Source of the DNA: Dehalococcoidia bacterium
GTDB taxonomy: Bacteria > Chloroflexota > Dehalococcoidia > Lucifugimonadales > UBA3495
Length of the DNA stretch: 59,446 bases
NCBI GenBank assembly: GCA_022825745.1
Contig: JAJDWF010000035.1
Span: forward strand, 1 to 59,446
Direction: 5' to 3'
A program made the position numbers and the translations under genes. The notes beneath the pieces are model-generated. The model was given only the letters and a program-made list of their open reading frames with translations. It ran no database searches and was not told the origin of the DNA. Below are positions 1 to 7,408 of the stretch, piece after piece. Position 1 is the first letter of the stretch, and the number at the start of each line of letters is the position of its first letter.

Positions 1-2
1 AC

Positions 3-80
3 TGCATCCGCGCCAACACCAACGCCACCGCCACAATGATCGGCGAAAGGGCCGCCGATTTCATCAGGTCGGCCCGCTAG
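3..80 (+). CDS. GMC oxidoreductase, C-terminal fragment (5' end outside window)
   Basis: Only the last 25 codons are inside the window, ending in TAG. The peptide reads ANTNATATMIGERAADFI near its end. This matches the conserved C-terminus of glucose-methanol-choline flavoenzymes (choline dehydrogenase type, with NxNATTIMIGEK.AD.I). In that family the Asn-rich motif lies beside the active site and partners a catalytic His further upstream. The substrate cannot be told from this fragment. It is convergent with the Uma2 gene that follows. Confidence 0.6.
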   Translation, partial: CIRANTNATATMIGERAADFIRSAR

Positions 81-93
81 CAACGGCAATCGG

Positions 94-690
94 CTATTCG
101 TCCCGCGCCGGCCGGCGGCGGTGCTGGAATATATCCGCCAGCGGTATCTCCAGGCCGGGCAGCAACGGCGTGGTGAGCGTGTCGCCGGCGGTGAGCACGG
201 CCCGCTCCACGTACGCCCCGTCGCGCAGTTCCAGTTGAGTCACCGTATCGTTGCGCGGGTCTATCGGCCAGTATTCCAGAACACCGGCCTCGGCGTAGAT
301 CTGCCGCTTGCGGATAAGGTCTCGATTACGGTCCGTGGACAGTATTTCCACCACGATGTCGGGCGGGGCCTCGACGCGGGCGTGGCTCACGATGTCCCGG
401 CGCTCGTTGAGGATGATGACTATGTCCGGTTCGGGAGCGCGTTGTAGTTCGCAGGACAAGATGGTGGTTATCGCGTGATAGAACTGCGCCGGCGGCTCAA
501 CGAAGCCGTCCATATAGTCGTCGAGATGCCGGCAGAACTCTAGCATTAGAAATTGGTGGTCAGGGCTGCCATGCGTCGTGATATACAGCGCTCCATCGTC
601 GAGTTCCCACTTGCCGTCGGTCTCTCCCAGGGCCAGAAACTCGTCGAGGGACATCCGGGTTCCCGTGCGCAGTTTTTCAGTGGTGGTCAT
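94..690 (-). CDS. Uma2 family endonuclease (DUF820)
   Basis: The 198-residue protein shows the Uma2 (PD-(D/E)XK-like) pattern: MSLDEFLAL near the N-terminus, KWELDDGALY, then APEPDIVIIL, PPDIVVEILS, a D.IRKRQIYAEAGVLEYW block and a C-terminal PGLEIPLADIF. The two PD.(V/I) strands followed by the RK..Y.AGV.EYW segment are the usual nuclease core. These genes are very abundant in cyanobacteria and Chloroflexota and their role is not settled. An ATG at 690 is preferred over TTG at 696 because GAGGGG lies six bases upstream of it. A second member of the family lies at 53790-54347. Confidence 0.85.
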   Translation of the reverse strand: MTTTEKLRTGTRMSLDEFLALGETDGKWELDDGALYITTHGSPDHQFLMLEFCRHLDDYMDGFVEPPAQFYHAITTILSCELQRAPEPDIVIILNERRDIVSHARVEAPPDIVVEILSTDRNRDLIRKRQIYAEAGVLEYWPIDPRNDTVTQLELRDGAYVERAVLTAGDTLTTPLLPGLEIPLADIFQHRRRPARDE

Positions 691-724
691 GGTCAACCCC
701 TCTTGCCGGCAGCGATCGATCCGC

Positions 725-2053
725 CTAGTCTGCGGCCGCGCTGACCGCCGGCGTCGGCTGGTAACGGACGGAGTAGCGGCGCTCTCGGATGGTGAACGCG
801 CTCACGGCGGCAGGGTACAGCAGCACGGCGGCGATGGTGAACGCCAGGATGTAGTTGCCGGTCATCTCGCGCAGGTAGCCGGCCAGCAGCACGCTGCTGA
901 ATCCGCCCAGTTGGTGGAACAGGAACGCCACGCCGGATATGGTCGCCAGCGATTTCAGGCCGTACACCTCGGCGGTGAGCGAGGTGGTCAGCGGCGCGGT
1001 GGCGATCCACGACAGTCCGGCGACGAAGGCGAATATGATCAGGCCGGCCATCACCGGAATCTCGGGTACCAGCAGGGACGCCACCAGGATCACATACCCG
1101 GTGCCCCGGCAGAAATACACCGCCGCCAGCCAGTTCTTGCGTCCCCCGATGCGGTCGGAAATCCAGCCCGCGCCGGTGGCGCCCAGTGCGTTCAGGCCCG
1201 ACATCAGGCCGAAAATCAGCGCCGCCGTCTGCGGGTTGATGCCCTCCTCCACTGCCATGGGCACGAAGTGCACCGCCAGCATGAACGTGGTGGACCCGCA
1301 GATGAAGTACGAGAAGCTCATCTGCCAGATGGGGAAGGATTTGAACGCCTGCCGCCAGTTCTCGGCGAACAGCGGCTGCGGGGGCGGCGCGGCGACGCCG
1401 GGAGAACCGGCGGGTCCAGGCGCCGGTTCGGGGTCGCCGTCGGGCGTCAGGCCCTTCTTGGCCGGGTCGTCGTGCAGGAACACGAACGCCAGCGGGATGC
1501 CCAGGCACAGGATCATCAGGCCCAGCACGATCCACGACAGGCGCCAGTCGATGAGGCTGATCAGGTAGGCGGCGAATGGCACGAGGATCAGGCCGCCCAG
1601 GGACATACCCGAAGCGTTCAACCCAATGACCAGCCCGCGCCGGCGGCGGAACCACTTGCTCAGCATCGCGCCGGTGTTGGTCAAAGACGTGCCGCTCTGT
1701 CCAACCGCGGACACCACGCCGAACACCGCGATGAGAAACCAGATGCTGCCGGTGGCGGCCATCAGCAACGTGGACGCTCCCACGACGACAATGCCGGCGA
1801 TGACCACGATGCGGACGCCCACCCGGTCGAACAGGTAGCCCATGAAGGGCTGGGTTACGCCGTTGAGCAGCGCGCCCAGCGCGGCCGCCCAGGACACCAC
1901 GGTGCGGTTCCACTCGAACTCCGCCTCCATGGGCACCACGAACGCGCCGAAAGCGTTGCGCGTCCCCATGGTGAGGAACGCGATAAACATGCAGGTGGCA
2001 ACAACGAACCACCCATAGAACATGCCGGAACGCGCTGGATTGCTGGCCGCCAT
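725..2053 (-). CDS. Major facilitator superfamily transporter (OFA/monocarboxylate-like)
   Basis: The 442-residue hydrophobic protein has about twelve membrane segments. It begins with the FYGWFVVAT pattern typical of OFA-type carriers and carries the MFS A-motif GYLFDRVGVR after TM2. A hydrophilic Pro/Ala-rich loop (around residues 200-225) separates the two halves. It probably exchanges or imports a carboxylate, but the substrate is unknown. The start at 2053 is chosen for its GGGGGA ribosome site eight bases upstream; the frame is open 23 codons further. A related carrier sits at 46386-47696. Confidence 0.85.
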   Translation of the reverse strand: MAASNPARSGMFYGWFVVATCMFIAFLTMGTRNAFGAFVVPMEAEFEWNRTVVSWAAALGALLNGVTQPFMGYLFDRVGVRIVVIAGIVVVGASTLLMAATGSIWFLIAVFGVVSAVGQSGTSLTNTGAMLSKWFRRRRGLVIGLNASGMSLGGLILVPFAAYLISLIDWRLSWIVLGLMILCLGIPLAFVFLHDDPAKKGLTPDGDPEPAPGPAGSPGVAAPPPQPLFAENWRQAFKSFPIWQMSFSYFICGSTTFMLAVHFVPMAVEEGINPQTAALIFGLMSGLNALGATGAGWISDRIGGRKNWLAAVYFCRGTGYVILVASLLVPEIPVMAGLIIFAFVAGLSWIATAPLTTSLTAEVYGLKSLATISGVAFLFHQLGGFSSVLLAGYLREMTGNYILAFTIAAVLLYPAAVSAFTIRERRYSVRYQPTPAVSAAAD

Positions 2054-2177
2054 AGTGTCTATCCCCCGTGCCCGGAACCCCGAATAAGGCCGATTGTATG
2101 CCCGGCAGTGGCAGGCGTGCAAGTTGAAAGCTTCCTTACCCTATGCTACCGTCAACAAAACAGCGGGAGTCATCGCT

Positions 2178-2543
2178 ATGGGAGTCACCTACGCCAGAGG
2201 CAGCATCGCCGGCAAGTCGGAAAACCGCGAGTACGATTTTCTGGTGGATACCGGCGCAACCTGGGTCGGCATCCCACAGGCTGACATTGACGCTTTGGGG
2301 CTGGATACCGTACCCAACGCCGACGCCGCCCTGCTGACCGCCGACGGCAAAGTCGTGCGCACGCCTATCTACGTCGGCATCGGTATGCTGGAAGGCACGG
2401 GCTTCGTCAACGGCGTCGTCCCGGCGGCGGTCCCTCTGGTCGGCTACAAATTGCTGCAGGATCTGGGATTCAAGGTTGACCTGGTGAACGAGCGTATCGA
2501 GCCGCGCCCGGACGGCGAAATCGGGCCGCCGTTCCTGCTGTGA
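2178..2543 (+). CDS. Small retropepsin-like aspartic protease domain protein
   Basis: This 121-residue protein has the active-site signature FLVDTGATWVGIP, in which DTGA is the single aspartic-protease motif of retropepsin-type dimers, followed later by the hydrophobic stretch VPLVGYKLLQDLGF. The length and the single motif fit the stand-alone bacterial clan AA proteases, which act as homodimers. Targets are unknown. The ATG at 2178 has GGGAG eight bases upstream; the frame stays open for 28 further codons but without a better start. It is divergent from the MFS gene. Confidence 0.7.
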   Translation: MGVTYARGSIAGKSENREYDFLVDTGATWVGIPQADIDALGLDTVPNADAALLTADGKVVRTPIYVGIGMLEGTGFVNGVVPAAVPLVGYKLLQDLGFKVDLVNERIEPRPDGEIGPPFLL

Positions 2544-2564
2544 CGGACTCGGCGGGAGGCCCGA

Positions 2565-3125
2565 CTACGGTATTTTGCCCTCCCGCTTCAATGCTACCAG
2601 TCGGGCGGTAGCGGCATCGTTCCGCGCCTGTTCCTCTGGCGTCTCCAGTGGGCGTTCGATCCGTTCAAGGAAGGGGTGGTTGAGTTCGTGCCAGAATACC
2701 TGCTCGGCTTGCACCATCTCGTCAAGCCGGTCGCTGATCAGCCGCGCCGCTACCACGGGGCGAGCAGGATATCCAGTTAGCCTACCCAGATGTTCGGCAG
2801 TCCGAATGACAGTTCTGGCGTCCCTCTCTTCTGCCACGTAAGCTATGACCACCGCTAGGTACACGGTATTATCTTTGCGGTCGGTAGTTTCCAGAATCAA
2901 AGGGGTAAGCAGGAAGTTATGCCGCTCAGCCAGAGGTATATCACCTTCCCAAGGCGGCGGGAGCAAAGCGACCTTTTCGCTAGAAGTGAGCGTTCTGGTG
3001 AGGCGCAGACCCATATCGTCGGCGATAAGAAAACCGTCGTCCTTCATTCGCTCCTGCATTGTCAATCTGAGAAACATCCGGTCGCCACCAAATTTGCCCC
3101 GACGTTCCATTTCATCATCGTACAT
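2565..3125 (-). CDS. Hypothetical protein next to a restriction-modification island
   Basis: I do not recognise this 186-residue protein with confidence. The N-terminus is charged (MYDDEMERRGKFGGD). The C-terminal half reads YLAVVIAYVAEERDARTV, then RTAEHLGRLTGYPARPVVAA, which resembles the C-terminal part of DUF3782-type proteins, where a coiled coil is joined to a PD-(D/E)XK-like fold. No complete catalytic triad is visible, so nuclease activity is not claimed. The start at 3125 has AGAGG five bases upstream. It lies 74 bases downstream of vsr on the same strand and may be part of the same island. Confidence 0.55.
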   Translation of the reverse strand: MYDDEMERRGKFGGDRMFLRLTMQERMKDDGFLIADDMGLRLTRTLTSSEKVALLPPPWEGDIPLAERHNFLLTPLILETTDRKDNTVYLAVVIAYVAEERDARTVIRTAEHLGRLTGYPARPVVAARLISDRLDEMVQAEQVFWHELNHPFLERIERPLETPEEQARNDAATARLVALKREGKIP

Positions 3126-3199
3126 ACTGACCTCTGTATCTGACTGATTAGCGGTGTATGCCCAATACGAGTTTAGCATGGCACTCACCGACAACAGTG

Positions 3200-3625
3200 T
3201 CAGGGGCTGATGCCCTCGCCTTCCAGAAAAGCAACCAGTCGCTCAGCGGTAGCCGGCAAGTCCCGCAGCTGGCACTCCCAAACGGTAAGCACGGCCCAGC
3301 CCTGTTCCTCAAGCGAGACAACGTTGCGAGCGTCGCGGGCGTGGTTGCGACCCAGCTTCGCAATCCAGTATTCCCGGTTGGTGGCGGGGATACGCACTCG
3401 CGGGCAACCGTCGTGGCGATGCCAGAAGCAGCCGTTGACGAATACCACCTTGCACCGCGACGGGAAAACCAAATCGGGCCGACCCGGCAGGTCAGCCCGA
3501 TGCAAACGATACCGATAACCGAGGCCGTGCAACAACCGCCTCACCTGCATCTCCGGCTTCATGCCCTTCGACTTGACCCGCGCCATGATCCGGCTGCGGG
3601 CTTCGGGCGATACGGTGTCAGCCAT
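3200..3625 (-). CDS. vsr: Very short patch repair (Vsr) endonuclease
   Basis: Vsr nicks DNA 5' of the T in T:G mismatches that arise by deamination of 5-methylcytosine made by a partner methyltransferase. The 141-residue protein matches the family in length. It keeps SRIMARVKSKGMKPE (E25), GRPDLVFP (catalytic D51), FVNGCFWHRHDGC (C66, H69, H71, C74: metal and active site) and WAVLTVWECQL near the C-terminus. It lies 13 bases after the restriction enzyme gene and on the same strand as the methyltransferase it presumably protects against. Confidence 0.93.
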   Translation of the reverse strand: MADTVSPEARSRIMARVKSKGMKPEMQVRRLLHGLGYRYRLHRADLPGRPDLVFPSRCKVVFVNGCFWHRHDGCPRVRIPATNREYWIAKLGRNHARDARNVVSLEEQGWAVLTVWECQLRDLPATAERLVAFLEGEGISP

Positions 3626-3638
3626 AGCAGAACGCCCG

Positions 3639-4736
3639 TCAGACCGCCAGCACTCTATGGTTTTGATTCTTAATCACCCGTCGATGGGATAGTTCCGCGT
3701 CTCGATTGTTCCCGTCTTGAATTGATCCGTTGTTGAGTTGCACCGAATCTGGATTGATTCCTACGCCCCGATTGTCGCGGTCGCTTCTCACGACTACATA
3801 GTGGAACACCAACTGGCGCGTACCACTACCGGCATTGTAATCAGCATTTCGAGTGTGTCTTCCGATACGGAAATGCAAGTGTGGATTGCCAGTAACGAAA
3901 ACTGTGGAATTGAAAGTGACCTGAGCAGCTATAGTCTCACCCACGCCGTATGTCTGACCTTGAATTGGACGCGAAACTATTTCTATGCTAACAATGCCGG
4001 GTCCCAATAACGTCAACCAATTGCTTTCATACCCAGCAGACCTTAGGATACTGCCTCGCGCCGCCGGAAACGGCTTTCGAATCTGAAAAGAGCGGGCAGA
4101 ACCGCTGACGTCCCGGTATATCCTAAATTGACTACCGTTGGGTTGCCAAGTGAACATATGTGGGCCAGTTTGACTTCCTAAATGCCCCTCAAGATTGTTT
4201 TCTTGATTGCGTGTCCAAGTGTAATCTGCTGGATCGTATGGAGTTGTTGAAACTTCAAAAATCTTGAACCGAAACTTCGCCATATCACGAATCAATACCA
4301 CAGTCCGCAAATTTGGATATTGATTAGTTGCCTCCGCGACTCGGTCATTCCAAATCTGCAAGACCTGATCTCCGGCAGTCTGAATGTCTGCTAAAGGCGC
4401 ATTGTTGCTGAAAGAATATCCTAGGGCATTCCTACCAGAAATGAGCGGTACGCGGGTTTCGGTTATGGGGTTATTGGAACCTATCGTCTTGGCCGACCAA
4501 GCGGTGCTGCCAAGTACGATATCTGCAATACCCAAAGGACTTTTTCTGTGTATGCCGTTGACTGCGGCAGCGAAAATATCGCCCCAATCATCGCCTGACA
4601 AGTCGCTCCTTCCGACCGCGCTCGAATAAACGATGTTGCTTGCGATCGTCTGAATGACGGTGTCGGGAATCTGGCCCAACGGATACGGCGTAGGGTTGCT
4701 CCATCCGCCGCGCAATCTCGGTCCTTGATAGGCCAT
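3639..4736 (-). CDS. Probable type II restriction endonuclease with a C-terminal surface-protein-type beta domain
   Basis: This 365-residue protein is coded directly after, and overlapping, a C5 methyltransferase, where the cognate restriction enzyme is expected. Residues 45-85 hold SGDDWGDIFAAAVNG and GIADIVLGSTAWSAKTI, a plausible PD-(D/E)XK-like core with D72 and K83. Residues 246-355 are different: IVSIEIVSRP, YGVGETIAAQVTFN, NPHLHFRIG and NADYNAGSGTRQLVFHY match the repeat domain of large secreted or cell-surface proteins. The start at 4736 has an ideal GGAGGA site; the longer frame is the overlap with the methyltransferase. Base composition is clearly AT-richer than its surroundings, a sign of transfer. 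The recognition site is unknown. Confidence 0.65.
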   Translation of the reverse strand: MAYQGPRLRGGWSNPTPYPLGQIPDTVIQTIASNIVYSSAVGRSDLSGDDWGDIFAAAVNGIHRKSPLGIADIVLGSTAWSAKTIGSNNPITETRVPLISGRNALGYSFSNNAPLADIQTAGDQVLQIWNDRVAEATNQYPNLRTVVLIRDMAKFRFKIFEVSTTPYDPADYTWTRNQENNLEGHLGSQTGPHMFTWQPNGSQFRIYRDVSGSARSFQIRKPFPAARGSILRSAGYESNWLTLLGPGIVSIEIVSRPIQGQTYGVGETIAAQVTFNSTVFVTGNPHLHFRIGRHTRNADYNAGSGTRQLVFHYVVVRSDRDNRGVGINPDSVQLNNGSIQDGNNRDAELSHRRVIKNQNHRVLAV

Positions 4737-5643
4737 CTTGCACTTCCTCCAAAACTGCCTGCACCATAGGAACGGGAACGGCGTTGCCGGTCTGCTTGCG
4801 GATTTGCTGATAAGTTCCGGGCAGCTCAAACCGCTCCGGGAATCCTTGCAGCCGCAACATTTCTCGGGGCGTCAATCGCCTTTCGCCGTTAACCAGCAGG
4901 TAATTGTACGACGCTCCGGCGCGCAGGGCGCAGGAAAACGGGTGGCTAGACACGTTGCCGCCCTTGTTTTCGTGCCAGATTGATAGGTCGTAGGGGCTTT
5001 CGTGCTTTGCCAACCGCTTCTGGCGTATCGCGTCGCTGGCCATGTAGGTTGCCGGAACTTCTTTTTCCAAAACCTCCGACAGGGGCTGATAGTGACCCAT
5101 CGGGTCGGGCCACTCAAACGGAACAGAATGGTCGAGGAAACCTACGATGATTGTGCGCTCTCGCTTCTGAGGCAGTCCGAAATCAAGGGCGTTGAGAACT
5201 TTCCAGTCGGCGCGGTAGCCCAATTCGTTCAGAGCGGAGATTATCGCTTGCATCGTCCGGCCCCGGTTGTGGGTGGACAGCTGGCGTACGTTCTCTAAAA
5301 CGAACGCCGCCGGTTGTTTGGCGTCGATAATTTCCGCGACGTCGAAAATGAGGTTGCCACGATCATCGTCGAACCCGCGCATATCACCGATGATGCTGAA
5401 CGGTTGGCACGGGAACCCGGCCAGCAAGACGTCGTGGTCGGGTACGGATTCGGGTGCTATTTCGGTGATGTCGCCGCCTGGCTCCATGCCAAAATTCTGC
5501 TGGTAGGCGCGGCGCGCCTCGGCGTCAATGTCGCAGGCGAAGACGCAAGCCATACCTAAATTAGCAGCGGCTATATGAAAGCCACCAATGCCACAGAACA
5601 AATCCGTGAACGTCAGCGACAGCTTGTTGTCCCTATGGGCCAT
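4588..5643 (-). CDS. DNA (cytosine-5-)-methyltransferase
   Basis: It methylates C5 of cytosine within a recognition site and protects the host from the partner nuclease. The 351-residue protein shows the ordered motifs of the family: FTDLFCGIGGFHIA (motif I, SAM binding), GFPCQPFS with the nucleophile C79 (motif IV), FVLENVR (motif VI), RERTIIVGF (motif VIII) and QTGNAVPVPM (motif X). The variable target-recognition region lies between VIII and X. A polar tail of about 60 residues follows motif X and is coded in the 149 bases shared with the restriction gene. The start MAHRDN at 5643 is chosen over an upstream extension that lacks conservation. Confidence 0.93.
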   Translation of the reverse strand: MAHRDNKLSLTFTDLFCGIGGFHIAAANLGMACVFACDIDAEARRAYQQNFGMEPGGDITEIAPESVPDHDVLLAGFPCQPFSIIGDMRGFDDDRGNLIFDVAEIIDAKQPAAFVLENVRQLSTHNRGRTMQAIISALNELGYRADWKVLNALDFGLPQKRERTIIVGFLDHSVPFEWPDPMGHYQPLSEVLEKEVPATYMASDAIRQKRLAKHESPYDLSIWHENKGGNVSSHPFSCALRAGASYNYLLVNGERRLTPREMLRLQGFPERFELPGTYQQIRKQTGNAVPVPMVQAVLEEVQDGLSRTEIARRMEQPYAVSVGPDSRHRHSDDRKQHRLFERGRKERLVRR

Positions 5644-5830
5644 AACCCGTACAAAGCATCTCCATTTTCTGCTCCACAAGGTTATCAGGTTTGTCAAGGG
5701 GTTTTGCAGAAATTTTATGTAATTGCGGTCAAATTATCGCAATTTTCGTAAGCCGCGGACCTTTGAAAATAAAAACACCGGGGCAGCCCGTGATCTACCC
5801 CGGCGTCGGCACCCTGCCGTTTATTGTTAC

Positions 5831-7336
5831 CTACACGTCCTTCAACGCCAGCGCGTCCTCCCCGGCGCTGTTGCCGGCCAGGCGGCCGAAGACCATGCCC
5901 GCGCTCAGGCCGCTGCCGCCCGGGTAGTTGTGGTAGAACAGCCCGCCCACCATCTCGCCGGCCGCGTACAGGCCGGGGATGGGGTCCTGGGCGTTGGTCA
6001 CCACCTGGCCCCGGTTGTTGACCTTGACGCCGCCGAAGGTGAACGTGATGCCCGTGGTGACCGCCCAGCCGCGATAGGGCGGCGTGTCGATGGTCTCGGC
6101 CCAGTTGGTCTTGTCCACGGCCAGGCCCTCGGTGCGCCGGCCGTCCTTCACGGTGGCGTTGTAGGGGATGTCCTTGCGGACGGCGGCGTTGTACTCCTCG
6201 ACCGTGCGCGCCAGCCCGACGGGGTCGATGTCCAGCATCCGCGCCAGTTCCTCGATGGAGTTGGCCTCGGCGGTGGTGGCTTGCGGAATCCAGTACTCAT
6301 CGCGGAGCAGGTGCTTCACCTTCTCGTCGAAGACCTGGAAGCACAGGCCCTGGGGCTGGTCCATCAGCGCGCGACCGTAGGTCACGTAGGTGTAGTTGCG
6401 GAAGTCCGCGCCCTCGTCCAGGAACCGCTCGCCGTTGATGTTGACCATGATGCCGAAGGGGTACGAGTGCTTCTGGAACAGCTCGGTTACGGTGCGGTCG
6501 CCAAATGTCGGGGCGTTCATGTCCCAGGCCACGGCGTGGCAGGACGACCAGTGGCCGTATGACTGCGCGCCCACGTCCAGCGCCATCTTGATGCCGTCGC
6601 CGGTGTTGTAGGGGATGCCGCGCACCTTGACGGTCTCCCAGCCGGGGCCCAGGTAGCGGCAGCGCATCTCGGCGTTGGCCTCGAACCCGCCGGCCGCCAG
6701 CACCACGGCGCGGGCCGCGATGTCCTCGAACCCGTTGGGTCCCTTGACCCGCAGGCCGGCGACGTGTCCCCTCTGGTCCTGGATCAGGGATACGCCCTCG
6801 GTGGAGTAGCGGACCTCGACGCCCAGCTGCTCGCACACGTCAAACTGCTGGTCGGACAGGCCCTTGCCGGCTCCGACCGCCTCCACAACCAGGCCGCCCC
6901 AGAAGCGGAACTTGTCGCCGTCGCGGAACGCCTGCCGCCCGAAGGACAGCACGAACCGCACGCCGTGTTCCTGCAACCACTTCATCGTCGGGTACGACTG
7001 GCTGACCAGGATCTCGGCCAGCTCGGGGTCGGACAGGCCGTGCGTCACGCGCATCATGTCGTCGTAAAACTGGTTCTCGGTGTACTGGCCCACCTCGATG
7101 GAGTTGGCCTCGGTCTCCGACATATCGGGAATCAGGCCCTTGATATCGTCCAGGCCGTTGTAGGCGAAGCGGATGATGCCGCCGGTGAAGTAGGTGTTGC
7201 CGCCCCGGAAGTACTCAGGGGCCTTCTCCACCACCAGCACCGATTGGGTCTGCTCGCGGGCGGCGATGGCGGCGGACAGGGCGGCGTTGCCGGCCCCAAC
7301 GATGATTACGTCATAAACAGTGTCATTAGCAGGCAC
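5831..7336 (-). CDS. tcuA: FAD-dependent tricarballylate dehydrogenase-type flavoprotein
   Basis: The 501-residue protein belongs to the fumarate reductase/succinate dehydrogenase flavoprotein family. The N-terminus carries the dinucleotide-binding motif VIIVGAGNAALSAAIAA and the Glu that holds the ribose (VVEKAP). GGNTYFTGG follows, and the C-terminus has GLYAAGEMVGGLFYHNYPGGSGLSAGMVFGR, written here in parts as GLYAAGEM and YPGGSGL. TcuA oxidises tricarballylate to cis-aconitate. The membrane partner TcuB is not present nearby, so the true substrate may differ. The start is GTG at 7336 with GAGGTG five bases upstream; the overlapping ATG is in another frame. Confidence 0.8.
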   Translation of the reverse strand: MPANDTVYDVIIVGAGNAALSAAIAAREQTQSVLVVEKAPEYFRGGNTYFTGGIIRFAYNGLDDIKGLIPDMSETEANSIEVGQYTENQFYDDMMRVTHGLSDPELAEILVSQSYPTMKWLQEHGVRFVLSFGRQAFRDGDKFRFWGGLVVEAVGAGKGLSDQQFDVCEQLGVEVRYSTEGVSLIQDQRGHVAGLRVKGPNGFEDIAARAVVLAAGGFEANAEMRCRYLGPGWETVKVRGIPYNTGDGIKMALDVGAQSYGHWSSCHAVAWDMNAPTFGDRTVTELFQKHSYPFGIMVNINGERFLDEGADFRNYTYVTYGRALMDQPQGLCFQVFDEKVKHLLRDEYWIPQATTAEANSIEELARMLDIDPVGLARTVEEYNAAVRKDIPYNATVKDGRRTEGLAVDKTNWAETIDTPPYRGWAVTTGITFTFGGVKVNNRGQVVTNAQDPIPGLYAAGEMVGGLFYHNYPGGSGLSAGMVFGRLAGNSAGEDALALKDV

Positions 7337-7408
7337 AGTGGCACCTCGGCGGCCGGCCGGCTGTGCGCCGGCAGGCGATTTTGCAGCGATGATGATACCA
7401 CAGCGCGC

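Noticed and set aside
578..2284. 568-codon open frame on the plus strand opposite the MFS gene
   Set aside because: It is rich in Arg, Gln, His and Gly and has no recognisable domain. It is an antisense shadow of a GC-rich membrane protein gene.
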